This document shows positions 22,501 through 31,984 of a DNA stretch of 64,000 nt, one piece after another (position 1 is the first letter of the stretch; each line of letters starts with the position of its first letter). A model generated the notes under the pieces. That model was not told the origin of the DNA and did no database searches. It was given only the letters and a program-made list of their open reading frames with translations. The translations under genes and the position numbers were made by a program. Where the stretch lies: assembly GCA_947359465.1 (NCBI GenBank), contig OX375874.1:91515672-91579671 (forward strand), read 5' to 3'. This DNA comes from Metellina segmentata (lineage: Eukaryota > Arthropoda > Arachnida > Araneae > Tetragnathidae).

Positions 22501-24726
22501 CCCTGACTGATATTAATTTCTTGAACTGCTCCTTATGTGCTTTTAAGGTTGATTTTAAGATGCCGGCAGGATGCTCGTGCAAGGTTTTCCAAACTACGTT
22601 CTGATGTTTTAGTGAAGCTAGAACTTCTTGATCAAAAACATGGTAATATATGTTGTACAATTTTGATGTATTTGTGATTAGTTTGAGAGATATGTTAGAT
22701 ATATATTTATATATAGAGAGATACAGATTTGTTAGACGTGTGTAGTGTAATACTCCAGATGGAAAGTACTAGTTTCTACAAAGATATCGGTACAAAATTT
22801 TTATATATCAAACCAGTAATCTTAGAGAAAAAGGCAAACCCTTTGTGGCATAAGTTCAATACCAATTGGGCTTAAATGTGAGGAAAGTATGTACTGTGCC
22901 TCACTCGCTTTATGGCTTTTGAGAAACACTAACTCTTATGGAGACCCACTTCGTTCTAACCAGATTTTGGCCGACCAACCGGCATAGGGGTTAAGGTGTT
23001 AGCCTCTAGATTGGAAGGTTCCTGGCTCGAATCCGGTCCGGGCATGGATGTTTGTAAGCGTATGGTGTAGAGGCGGCTGGTGCACCTGTCATGGCTGAAA
23101 GTCCTCACGTTGGGTTGGCGTGGAAGTTTGGAGGTTGGGGTGCCAGCTCAGGTGTTGCTTTGTCATCTGACCGTGGTTCAAAATTACGAGGTGTTGTGCT
23201 CGGATCTTTCCCTTAAGGGATTGATCCCGGTCCGTCGTCAATAGCCCATTGTGTTGCTCTAGTACGACGTTAACTAAAAACTACCAATTATCTAAACAGA
23301 TTTTGAAAATTTTAAATTAGTCCATAAATTTATTTGTTACATAGAATTTAAAACAAATTACGTTTGAAATATCAAATCCAACAGATTAAAAAAAAATTAA
23401 ACAGATTATCATATTATGAAATTCAAATTCCACCTTTTCCAAAAAAATTAAAAAAATAATAATAATAATATTAAATACCAGTTTTTAGATAATAAAGGTC
23501 AAACTATGCAATTTTAAAATCCTGTTTTACTGTTATAGTTAATTTTTATGCGTAGATTTTCACAAATTTAAAACTAGCAACAACAGCCATTTTTAGAATG
23601 TTCAATTTTTTAAATGCAAGACTTGCATAGTTTTATTTTACATAAATTATTCTTGCACACACCTCAACATTTTCCTAATTTTATCAAACATTCTTTAACA
23701 AATTATTCTTGCACAAACTTAAACATTTTCCTCATTTTATCGAACATTTACAATACCTCTTAAGTAAATCCAATCTAAACTTAAGTATATTGCTATTTAA
23801 ATTGTTTACATATAGCTCAAACTAAGATAGAGCATGCTGTCAAAATTGGATAGGAGGATCTATTTATCTTAAATCTAATATGGGATGGATGTTGCATAAA
23901 GCCATCACGTTTCTTGAAAGCAGTGATGTACAATCCGCATCCCACGAGCCACATACCATGCGTTACTTTAACTCTATCAAGCCGCTTAATGGGTAATTTT
24001 TAAAAATTGCAATTTTCCCAATAAAGTAGCTATGGTGCTAGGTGCACATATATCTGTGAACAAACATTTCCAGTAATGGAAATGATCAAGTCCAAAAATA
24101 GGAACCGCTTGTTAATTGTAGCATGAAAATTTAGAATCAATTTTGCCTTGGCTGCTAGAAAAATTGAACCGAAAATTTAAACAATTTTGCTAAATAATTG
24201 AAATGTCATGCACCAAACTAAATTCTTTATTTACTTTATTATCTTTCTTTACAACAGTATATGATAAATATAAATAAATAATGTAGGACAGATAACTTTC
24301 ATATTTTTTGGTTTCCCTTCCACAAGTCAGTGTATCTATGTGGCTCTTTGTTTAATAAGTCTGAATCCCTACTCTAAAGCAAATGGTTTTTTATTAATTT
24401 CAGTTCAAGACATAGTGTTTCAAATGAACCGACTGTTATCGTCATTGGCCCAGTACAATGAGAATTGCTATAAGCTGATGCAAGAGACCAATGTGTTTCC
24501 CATTGAATTGGACTTGCCGCAGACAACATTCCAGTACGCAGAAGCCTCCCTACCTTCCACTTATCACGACGAGGAAGAAGAGGAGGAGGAAGATTGCGAC
24601 CCTCTAGTCATGGCTGAAGAAGCCCTTCCAGAAAGCAAGTCTGACGACGAATTGCTGATTCCTGGGTTTTTGGATGAAGGGAAAGTAGCCAAAGATTTTG
24701 CTAGTCTCAACCTTTTAGGTGATTGA
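10500..24726 (+). CDS. PICK1: PICK1, PDZ- and BAR-domain scaffold, 10 coding exons
   Basis: This is an intact host gene. Exons are 10500-10549, 15308-15548, 16143-16209, 16868-16957, 17217-17333, 18107-18240, 19292-19384, 22327-22427, 22548-22642 and 24404-24726. All introns are GT/AG and in phase, giving 1311 nt (436 aa). The human protein is 415 aa. The PDZ domain spans about residues 20-105, with the carboxylate-binding loop NLIGISIGGG and conserved GDELTAVNG and VEVAKMI. The BAR/arfaptin-like domain spans about 140-350, with ENMSSATADALGLSRAILCN, FGDVFASIGVREPQ, LTIKKYADVKFEYL and CLKVKEMDDEEY. An acidic stretch of Glu/Asp follows near residue 375, as in vertebrate PICK1. The family binds C-termini of receptors and PKC-alpha and curves membranes during vesicle trafficking. 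The exon 1 start is chosen because its MEEDKMG matches the known N-terminus best. Confidence 0.95.
10550..12628 (+). other. PICK1 intron 1, proximal part
   Basis: AT-rich sequence with many short homopolymer runs. I see no coding frame, RNA gene or mobile-element end in it. Confidence 0.5.
12629..12717 (+). CDS. PICK1: PICK1 alternative first coding exon (candidate)
   Basis: An ATG opens a 29-codon frame ending in FLMEDRM, leaving in phase 2 at AT|GTAATG, the same junction as the canonical first exon. Spliced to 15308 it would give a 449-aa isoform with a basic, longer N-terminus. The resemblance of MEDRM to MEEDKM and the identical phase support a real exon, perhaps duplicated from exon 1. 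A relic that is not transcribed is the alternative. Confidence 0.55.
14927..15213 (+). repeat. tRNA-derived SINE (head Q, body X) in PICK1 intron 1
   Basis: The head reads ccagttggaagagtaacaga. It continues into the shared body (tgttggtgtggaatttcgg, gtgttgccttgtcatctgac) and ends at gtacaacgtcgattgaaa. It stops about 95 bases before PICK1 exon 2. The B-box region is partly deleted relative to the copy at 33953. Confidence 0.75.
15308..15548 (+). CDS. PICK1: PICK1 coding exon 2 (PDZ)
   Basis: Encodes residues 17-97, most of the PDZ domain: NLIGISIGGGAPLCPCLYVV and CGDELTAVNGETVKGKSKVE. The acceptor is GCATTAG and the donor CAAG|GTATAG. Confidence 0.93.
16143..16209 (+). CDS. PICK1: PICK1 coding exon 3
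   Basis: Encodes residues 98-119 (GEVSLTYNKLHADPKQGKSL), the end of the PDZ domain and its linker. In phase 0, out phase 1. Confidence 0.92.
16868..16957 (+). CDS. PICK1: PICK1 coding exon 4
   Basis: Encodes residues 120-149 (VKHRVVENMSSATADALGLS), the start of the BAR region. The donor is GTAAGT. Confidence 0.93.
17217..17333 (+). CDS. PICK1: PICK1 coding exon 5 (BAR)
   Basis: Encodes residues 150-188 (VKKLEELERNEFVYKGLVDH). The frame stays open through the donor GTAAGC at 17334, but the GT and the match to the next exon set the end. Confidence 0.9.
17497..18045 (+). repeat. Single arm of the large foldback family, PICK1 intron 5
   Basis: The sequence from ccgacgcaggattgaaaact onward matches the left arm of the foldback at 28570-31517 over about 500 bases, with many substitutions. 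Shared blocks include gctcgattctt, gtttcccgagaaa, tttagggtg, gtacctata and ccttagaatgtac. Only one arm is present. It ends about 60 bases before exon 6. Confidence 0.75.
18107..18240 (+). CDS. PICK1: PICK1 coding exon 6 (BAR)
   Basis: Encodes residues 189-233 (FGDVFASIGVREPQSRASEA). The acceptor is TTATTTAG and the donor CCT|GTAAGT. Confidence 0.93.
19292..19384 (+). CDS. PICK1: PICK1 coding exon 7 (BAR)
   Basis: Encodes residues 234-264 (MLTDLGTYLHKAVPDTKLTI), phase 0 at both ends. The donor is CTA|GTGAGT. Confidence 0.93.
19701..19908 (+). repeat. tRNA-derived SINE (head P, body Y)
   Basis: The head gccgaccaaccgatctagtg has a good B box (gttcgaatc at 19756-19764). The body (ggtgccccttcccaaatgac, ttgcagtggcctatgattaa) differs from the body of the other SINEs in this window. 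It ends in an A/TA-rich tail. It lies in PICK1 intron 7. Confidence 0.75.
20126..21316 (+). mobile_element. Tc1-like transposon in PICK1 intron 7, complete ends
   Basis: Terminal inverted repeats begin CACAGTCCAGTCACATTAAT at both ends and are flanked by TA dinucleotides at 20124-20125 and 21317-21318, the Tc1/mariner target duplication. The 1191-bp length is typical. The transposase inside is broken (see 20274). A second copy of this family hosts the nest at 38965-47685. Confidence 0.93.
20274..21285 (+). pseudogene. Tc1-like transposase, inactivated
   Basis: Translation in pieces gives an HTH region (FVNCSGAAVVKVYSAWQNGT), SDESRF, QQDNARCH and SPDLNPIENL, the three acidic positions of a DD34E transposase, all present. 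Lesions: a single-base loss near 20305 compared with the sister copy at 39140, in-frame stops at 20675-20677 and about 20715, and a frameshift near 20850. It cannot make transposase. The last frame ends in AKGGFSGF and stop. Confidence 0.9.
21522..21570. repeat. Perfect 19-bp hairpin in PICK1 intron 7
   Basis: Arms aattgcttcactgtaatgc (21522-21540) and its exact reverse complement (21552-21570) surround an 11-base loop. Pairing stops abruptly on both sides. It could be a recent small inversion-duplication or a structured RNA. The stem is too short for a typical animal miRNA precursor. Confidence 0.6.
22327..22427 (+). CDS. PICK1: PICK1 coding exon 8 (BAR)
   Basis: Encodes residues 265-298 (SYCLKVKEMDDEEYTYQALQ, then EPLYRVETGNYEYR). 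Leaves in phase 2 at AG|GTATAT. Confidence 0.93.
22548..22642 (+). CDS. PICK1: PICK1 coding exon 9 (BAR)
   Basis: Encodes residues 298-329 (LILRCRQDARARFSKLRSDV, then LLDQKH). Only 120 bases of intron separate it from exon 8. Leaves in phase 1 at CATG|GTAATA. Confidence 0.92.
22969..23290 (+). repeat. tRNA-derived SINE (head P, body X), full length
   Basis: The head is ggccgaccaaccggcatagg, with a slightly altered B box (gctcgaatc). The body is shared with the copies at 11, 14927 and 33953 and ends at gtacgacgttaactaaaa. Near-identical 14-base flanks, tctaaccagatttt (22955-22968) and tctaaacagatttt (23291-23304), are the target-site duplication with one mismatch. It lies in PICK1 intron 9. 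Confidence 0.85.
23305..24403 (+). other. PICK1 intron 9, distal part
   Basis: AT-rich sequence with an ATA-type microsatellite near 23455-23475 and a short near-duplicate (aaattattcttgcaca) at about 23645 and 23700. No gene is seen. A GC-richer patch near 23880-23990 may be an old mobile-element remnant that I cannot name. Confidence 0.45.
24404..24726 (+). CDS. PICK1: PICK1 coding exon 10 (terminal)
   Basis: Encodes residues 330-436: the last BAR helix (VQDIVFQMNRLLSSLAQYNE), FPIELDLPQTT, then an acidic run (DEEEEEEED) and an acidic, Leu-rich tail ending in SLNLLGD. The frame is open upstream of 24404, but the cag acceptor and the human match set the start. Confidence 0.94.
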
Positions 24727-24782
24727 AAAGAAAACAAAGTATTCTCATATGTACTATGTATTTTTAAGTTGTGCAATATTCG

Positions 24783-24788
24783 AATAAA
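24783..24788 (+). terminator. PICK1: PICK1 polyadenylation signal
   Basis: An AATAAA hexamer lies 57 bases after the stop codon, the first canonical signal downstream, implying a very short 3' UTR. Confidence 0.6.
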
Positions 24789-25339
24789 TATTTTTATTTC
24801 TGAAGATTCAGACCTATTTATCGAAAAATTCAGAAGTGGCCCAGTTTCTCTCTTCAATTGAAATAGGATCCCGAATTCCTCTCCCAATTGAATTTACATA
24901 ATACTAAATGAGTTCTAGGATTTCTATTACTTTGGATAGGTCATCATTTTTTAACATGTGATTATGGAATTACTATGATCTCCAGTATTTATTTTACTCA
25001 TTTATTTTAAACCAAAGAGATTTGGTGAGTGGGTTAGGTTCTTGAGTCTGCTCCAGGCATGAGAATCTTCCGCGTTTCCGCGGATTTCCGCTTTTTTAGG
25101 ATTTTTTTCATGTTTTTCCGCTTTTTAGTAATTTTCCGCGTTTTTCTAACGTGATTTTGGCCGTTTTTAAGAACATGACGTCATTAGTGTTTTTAACCAA
25201 TGAGAATATATTTCAAGCTTTGAAGAACCGGATGTCCTAGTGACGTTTTTATGTACTAGTTGCTAAGCCTAGCGATGTAACGATACATCGCGAAATACGG
25301 TGTGAGGACGACAACCACATCGGTTTCACGATTGCGATG

Positions 25340-25775
25340 CATCATGACATCGCGATTTTTTCCGATCTCACATAGTCATCCCTTAGCTAGCGCAGGTCTC
25401 GCGGTCATCGTGGCATCGCGATTTTTTCCGATCTTACTCAGCTATCCTTCTTTAGCTAGCGCAGATCTCGCGGTCATCATGACATCGCGATTTTTCCCGA
25501 TCTTACACAGGCATCCCTTAGCTAGTGCAGATCTCGCGGTCATCGTGACATCGCGATTTTTTCCGATCTCACACAGGCATCCCTTAACTAGCCAGATCTC
25601 GCGGTCCTCGTGACATCGCAATTTTTTCCGAACTTACACAGGCGTCCCTTAGCTAGCGCAGATCTCGCGGTTATTGTGGCATCGCAATTTTTTCCGATCT
25701 TACATAGGCATCCTTTAGCTAGCGCAGATCTCGCGGTCATCGTGACATCGCGATTTTCCCGATCTCACGGTTTTC
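25340..25775. repeat. 66-bp minisatellite inside the hAT element
   Basis: Core catcgcgattttttccgatc recurs at about 25349, 25415, 25484, 25550, 25615, 25681 and 25747, giving seven copies spaced 65-69 bases. The period is a multiple of three, so a long open frame with a 22-residue repeat appears by chance. The TCGCGA cores make it GC-rich against the AT-rich surroundings. Confidence 0.88.
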
Positions 25776-26666
25776 TGATGACGCGATGTTATCGCTCAGC
25801 GCCAAATTCATGAGGAATTTCTGAAAGTCATTTGTGTCCTAAAGATGACTTTCGATTCCAAATTATTATTTTTTTTTAGCGAAATTGAAATTTAGTATAA
25901 TTTAAACAAAAATGATTTTACACATTTTAAGTTGAATTCCAAAAACCAATTCTTGTTTCTTGATGTTACAATCAATCCGTTTGCATCCTTTTTTGTTGCG
26001 AACTTCTGTGGCAATCTAGGTCATATATGCTGTCATCATTACTTAGAGGAATCAAATGCTCCTTTATTTCTATTTATGCTGAAGTTTTTCTTAAAAGCTA
26101 ATTTTGAATCTCTACTTGAGCATATATGGTGTGTGGGGGAAACACACGCACACATATATTTGGGTGCATCAAACGCCCCTCTAGAAACAAATCAGTTTGT
26201 CCCCAATCTCAAAATGTTCCATTACCCTTAAAAAGTCACCATACCAATTCTTTTTGTTTTATCAAACAGTTTTAGGGGGCCCACGACAACTTTGAAATTT
26301 TATATTTTCTGTATCAGCATCATCATCAATTACAACCAAGATAAAGTTGTTGCCAAAACCATGTGGTAACACTGACTTGACTAGTGACTGCAGCTTTAAC
26401 TTTGTTAACGATACATTTCCTTTTTATTTCAACTTGTGGTTTTCATTATGAACTGATTTTTTATTTTTGTTTATTGCTAGTTTGATTCTGATTTGGACAG
26501 TGTACACTGGCTTAACTTTAACTGAACTTTTTGTTCTGATTTCCCTATGGAAACCAGACTGACTTCAAATATTTTTGGTCTTAAGTAAGATAGTTGTGAT
26601 GATTCAAAAATAAATGGCTTCTAACTTCCAACTAATTTGCAAGTTTTGAGGTGTATGATGTATCAT

Positions 26667-28154
26667 ATTGAAGAAGATGTCCAAGAAATAGAACTAAATG
26701 GAAGTCTGCAAAACTAGTCCTTTCCCAAGCAAAGCTGTTTCATGAAAAAGCAAATATCCCAATAATCAGTGAACAAAAAGTTTGTGAAAAATTTATAAAA
26801 CTTCTTGATGAGAGCTCAAAATTAAGAGGGATGCCCCTTAATCGAAGATCTGCACCAAATACTATAGACAAGTTAAAACAGATGGAATATAAACTAGCAT
26901 TAACATTTTTTTAATGGTCTGTAAATGTAGAAAAGCAAATACAGAACAAAGAAGACCTTGCCTTCCTTCAGTCAATGCAAAGTGACCGTTTGGCAACATT
27001 TAGATCACATGACTAATGTCTTGCGGAAAAATTCAAACGAAAAGAACAGCTTCTACAGCTACAACAAATTCGAAGGGAAAAAGTGAGTAGAGAAATGAGT
27101 TCCAACTTAATATTACATGATATTCTCAGCTCTATCAATGATGATTGTGATGAACAAAGTGATACAAATTATGTGGAAAATTTCCCTTTTGAAGGACAAT
27201 CAACAAGTACTCAAAGTCGTCATCAAAATAAAAGAACAGGACCAACATTATTGAAAAATGATGAAAGCTAATCTTGTTTCACTAGCAACACATTTAAACA
27301 TTTGTCCAGCACAACAAGCAGTATATACAAAAGCATTAATTACATAACTAGGAGGAGAGACATCTACTATTGCAGCATCTTATGCAACAGCAGATAGATC
27401 AAGAAGGCAAGTTGCAATGAAGATTTCAACTACCTGCAAGGAACAGTGGTGCTTTCCTAAATATGCAACTGCATTTGGATTCAAAACTTTCAGCATCATT
27501 GTCCAATATAAGTACAAAACTGAAGAACGTCTCACCATTATCGTTGGAACTGTTCACCAGCAAAAGATTCTTGATACGCCAGTATATTCCCAAGGAACTG
27601 ATCGTAAATGTGGCCCAATCATTGCTGATTTAATATATGAGCAGCTCACCTCTTGGCAATGCACACATACAATTGTGAACATGACATTTGACTCAACTTC
27701 TTCCAACACAGGCCATGTTACTGCTGCCTGTGTCAGTGTGCTAAAGAAATTGGGACATGCGCTTTGGTCAGCTTGCCGCCATCATGTTGGATAAGTCTTT
27801 TTATCCCAAGTGTTTGATGACTTAAAGATCGAAGCTTCCAAGTCACCAGATATAACCTTGTTTAAACGATTTCGTGACAATTTTGATCACCTTGAATATT
27901 TTGATAGTGAATTGGAACCTTTTGACTCGAAGTCAGTGAATGTACAAGCAAGAAGCATAGTTGATGGTCTTGGAGACAATGCAATCCAGACAGCAACATC
28001 TGCCATCGATTCAGAGAAAAACAGAGATGACTATGTGGAGTTCATAAAGCTTTGCCCATTGTACCTAGACTTTTCCAATAGTACAGGAGCCTTACCTAAA
28101 GCATGTTGGATGGCCAAATTGTTATACACAATTAAAATTTGTCGCGAGTTGTAA
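26667..28154 (+). pseudogene. hAT-type transposase-like gene, inactivated
   Basis: Fragments in different frames match a protein family common in arthropod and Hydra genomes. N-terminal pieces include KLVLSQAKLFHEKANIP and NKEDLAFLQSMQSDR; later come MTFDSTSSNTGHVTAACVSV, SACRHHVG and ITLFKRFRDNFDHLE. The TSSNTG and CRHH motifs belong to the RNase H-like core of that family (from memory). Several stops (for example 26912, 27269 and 27792) and frame changes break it. Assignment to hAT rests mainly on the 8-bp target duplication. Confidence 0.7.
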
Positions 28155-28271
28155 ATTTCAATTTTTACTGTTGCGAAATCCTGTGCATACAGACCTGACT
28201 CGTGCGTATTTCATTTCATTTTTTGGTTTTCCTCTTATTTGAAATTTTGCATTCTCATGCCTGGTCTGCTC

Positions 28272-28569
28272 CTTAAATTCACCCCCCCCCCCAAAAAAAA
28301 ATAGGATCGTTCTACTTACTTTACTGCGTTTATATGCTTTCTTATCCTATTTTTAGAGTGTGAGAGGTGTCAGAGCACACACTGATTGGTAGCAGTCAGT
28401 CATGTGACCCAGCCGAGAAGTGCGTCGCAACAGAACCTTTGTAGCTTCCATCAAAACAACACGTATGAGACTTGGCTCTCTAGTGGGACATATACCCATT
28501 TCTTAGCACATCTATGTAAAATGTATGTAGTACTTGTTCATAAGTGTTTGAAATAAAACATGAGAAACA
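28272..28569. other. Intergenic spacer with poly-C/poly-A tract
   Basis: A run of ten C followed by nine A lies near 28283-28303. The rest shows no gene or element end. Confidence 0.5.
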
Positions 28570-31517
28570 AGTTGGTCTGTCACACTGACAGAATTCTACA
28601 GTTCCAAACAAGAAGTAAATCTCTTTTTCAATATAAAAAAAAAGTAACTGCCGCCGCAGGATTGAAAACTTGCTTCTTTAGCTCGATTCTTCGACCGTTT
28701 CCCGAGAAAATACGGATAAGAAAAATACGAAATTAATATGGTTAGTTCAAAATTGCACAGTGAACAAGATGGAGAAGATTTGTTTTCTATGCAGCTATTA
28801 GTTTAGGGTGTATTAAGTGTCAAAATCGAAAAAAGTGAAATTTCTAACGCTAGTGATCAAAACATACAAATTTTCAGTCTTAAGCCGTGAGTTTTTTTTG
28901 GAGTACCTGTAGACGTACATTTTTTGACCTCATTGAGTATTTTTATAAATTTCAGTTTGGTTCCAGGTAATATTTTTTTGAAATTCGAGAAAAATCGGGA
29001 TATATTCGTTAAGTTTGGATAAAAATCATATCTGTAACTTATTACTATTAGTTGTCTAATAATAATTATAAAAGTTGGATATGTAATTATTAGTTTTAAA
29101 ATTTGAAAATATCAGAGGAAACCTTAGAATGTACTCTTTCTTATGGTACAATTATTTTTGAAATGGGTTAGTAAATAAATTTGATGCAATTAAAAGTTGG
29201 TCATACATATTTCGGAAAATTTTCGTTACGTTTGTTAAAATTGTCATATCTTTTGCTTAATACTATGAGTTTTTAAATTTGAAAACATCACTGGAAACAT
29301 TAGAATGTACTCTTTCTTAAGGTGTAATTATTTCTGAAATTGATTAATAAATAAATTAGATGTGATTAAAAGTTAGATTTTCGAGCGTTAGTGAGCAGGG
29401 TACAGAGGCCACGCAGTGACGTCATGGCCGGAAAGTCCAATCAGGAATATACGAATTATTAAGATAGTTTCGCTGTCGCAGGAGATTGAAAACTGCGGGA
29501 GGAGTGCTGGTTTGCGAAGCATACCGATTCACTGGAAACCTTAGAATGTACTCTTGCTTGTATATGGTATAATTATTTTTCAATTTGGTTAATAAATGAA
29601 TTCGATGCGATTGAAAGTTGGTCATACATACAAATTTCAGAACTTAGATTGTAATTTCCGATATAAAACTAAAAGTGTCACACTTATAGTTTAATACTAT
29701 TTGTCTTAAAATTAGAAACTACCAAATGAAAGCTTAGAATGCACTCTTTCTTATGGTAAGATTTCGCGATAGTGTACAAATTGTTCATCGCGAAAATGAA
29801 ACGCGAAACGTCCTTGGTGAAATTCGTGATGTCATTTCCCGGAAAGTCCAATCAGGAATATGCGAATTATTAAGATAGTTTCGCCGTCACAGGAGATTGA
29901 AACTCTGCGAAAGAAGTGTGTTTGCGAAGCAAACCTAATGGGATTGCATAGCAATTACTGTGGGTTGGCAAGCGTAAAGGTGGAGCCCCTAGTTCTGCAA
30001 AACTAAATAAAGCCTCGTTCACATGAGGCGCGTAAAACGTTTTGCGCAATCCCATTAGGTTTTATTCGCAAACACACTCCTTTCTCAGAGTTTTCAATCT
30101 CCTGTGACGGCGAAACTATCTTAATAATTCGTATATTCCTGATTGGAATTTCCGGGAAATGATATCACGAGTTTCACCAAGGACGTTTCACGTTTCATCT
30201 TTGCTATGAGCAATTTGTACACTATCGCGAAATCATACCATAAGAAAGAGTGCATTCTAAGCTTTCATTTGGTGTTTTCAAATTTTAAGACAAATAGTAT
30301 TAAGATATAGGTGTGACAGTTTTAGTTTTATAACGGAAATTACAATATAATAGTTCTGAAATTTGTATGTATGACCAACTTTTAATCGCATCGAATTCAT
30401 TTATTAACCAATTTGAAAAATAATTATACCATATACAAGCAATAGTACATTCTAAGGTTTCCAGTGAATTGGTATGCTTCGCAAACCACCACACCTCCCG
30501 CAGTTTTCAATCTCCTGCGACAGCGGAACTATCTTAATAATTCGTATATTCCTGATTGGACTTTTCGGGCCATGACGTCATTGCGTGGCCTCTGTACCCT
30601 GCTCACTAACGCTTGAAAATCCAACTTTTAATCACATCGAATTTATTTATTAATCAATTTCAAAAATGATTACACCTTAAGAATTGGTAATTTTAGTTAA
30701 CGTCGTACTAGAGCAACACAACGGGCTATTAACGACGGTCCGGGATCAGTCCCTTAAGGGAAAGATCCGAGGACAACACTTCGTAATTTTGAACCACGGT
30801 CAGATGACGAAGCAACACCTGATCTGGCACCCCACTCTCCAAACTTCCACGCCAACCCAACGTGATACACCTTAAGAAAGAGTACATTCTAATATTTCCA
30901 GTGATGTTTTCAAATTTAAAAACTCATAGTATTAAGCAAAAGATATGACAATTTTAACAAACGTAACGAAAATTTTCCGAAATTTGTATGACCAACTTTT
31001 GATTGCATCAAATTTATTTACTAACCCATTTCAAAAATAATTGTACCATAAAAAAGAGTACATTCTAAGGTTTTTTGTGATATTTTCAAATTTTAAAACT
31101 AATAATTACATATCCAACTTTTATAATTATTATTAGACAACTAATAGTAATAAGCTATAGATATGATTTTTATCCAAACGTAACGAATATATACCGATTT
31201 TTCTCGAATTTCAAAAAAATATTACGAGGAATCAAATTGAAATTTATAAAAAAAAACTCGATGAGGTCAAAAAATGTACGTCTACAGATACTTGGCTTAA
31301 CTCACGGCTTAAGACCGAAAATGTGTATGTTTTGATCACTAGAAACAATATTAATTTCGTATTTTTCTGATCCGTACTTTCTCGGAAAACGGTCTAAGAA
31401 TCGAGCGAAAGAAGCGAGTTTTCAATCCTGCAGAGGCAGTAACTTTTTTGTTACATTGAATAAGATATATTCCTCTTGTTTAAAACTGTAGAGTTCTGTC
31501 AGAGTGACAGACCAACT
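28570..31517. mobile_element. Large foldback palindrome (~1.3-kb arms, 98-bp loop)
   Basis: The left arm 28570-29947 and right arm 30046-31517 are imperfect reverse complements. Both outer ends read agttggtctgtcac; both inner ends read aacctaatgggattgc. Each arm carries several diverged subrepeats built around ccttagaatgtactctttct and aataaatgaattcgatg. No transposase frame is seen, so it is probably a non-autonomous DNA element. Nested insertion of a SINE at 30684 lengthens the right arm. A single-arm relative is at 17497. Confidence 0.88.
30684..30865 (-). repeat. 5'-truncated SINE (body X) inserted in the foldback
   Basis: A reversed copy of the shared SINE body, lacking the tRNA head. 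It is flanked by an exact 13-base duplication, tacaccttaagaa, at 30671-30683 and 30866-30878. Truncation plus target duplication are the marks of LINE-driven retroposition. Confidence 0.93.
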
Positions 31518-31679
31518 ATGTAAGAAAGTAGCAAATAGTTTATGCATGAAACAAAACAAAGAATTAGCACAAAGATAAAAACAATATTGAATTTTCATAA
31601 ATTAAAAGTTGAAGTCATGTTAGGAATTAACAAAATGATGTTTAAATCCTAAACAAATAAACAAAATCGGCATTAATAG
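31518..31679. other. Short AT-rich spacer, nothing recognised
   Basis: Lies between the foldback and the transposase fragment that follows. No frame or repeat end is seen. Confidence 0.5.
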
Positions 31680-31968
31680 GGTATGTGACCACTCCTCATC
31701 CTCATACAAAGTTCACAGCATGTGACCATACTTTCCATGAGGTTATCAACCACCCCAGAGTCAAGAAATCGTCATACCTCCTGTATAGCAGTTCGAAACT
31801 CGGTGAGAGTAGCCGGGGGTGGGAAACGTGCCAACACAGCACGGCCGAGGGCATACAAAATATTTTCAATGGGATTAAGGTCGGGCGAGTACGCCGACCA
31901 AACCATACGCGCAATCCCCTTACTCTCCAGACAGTCGTCGACGATACCAGCTCGGAGGGGTACCTAAC
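31680..31968 (-). pseudogene. Tc1-like transposase, C-terminal fragment
   Basis: Minus-strand translation gives a VWSAYSPDLNPIEN-like block followed by residues typical of the Tc1 C-terminus and a final GHIPY. Only the last quarter of a transposase is present. It joins unrelated transposase sequence near 31970, so it is a truncated relic. Confidence 0.7.
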
Positions 31969-31984
31969 TATTCACATGGAAATG

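Larger units (their letters stand above)
25054..28263 (+). mobile_element. hAT-superfamily DNA transposon with intact ends, dead
   Basis: Both ends are CAGGCATGAGAAT in inverted orientation (13 bp). They are flanked by an exact 8-bp duplication, GTCTGCTC, at 25046-25053 and 28264-28271. An 8-bp duplication and ends beginning CAGG fit hAT elements. Inside are a 66-bp minisatellite (25340-25775), about 850 bases with no recognised gene, and a broken transposase-like gene. The precise duplication shows that the boundaries are correct even though the coding region has decayed. Confidence 0.88.

Noticed and set aside
24564..24887. Minus-strand frame ending in a poly-serine run
   Set aside because: It is the antisense of the acidic Glu/Asp run of PICK1 exon 10 and has no support of its own.
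25302..25813. Long open frames with a 22-residue repeat
   Set aside because: They are the translation of a 66-bp minisatellite inside a hAT element; period divisible by three explains the open frame.
26667..28154. Intact captured host gene in the hAT element
   Set aside because: Multiple stops and frame changes, and the fragments match a transposon-associated family.
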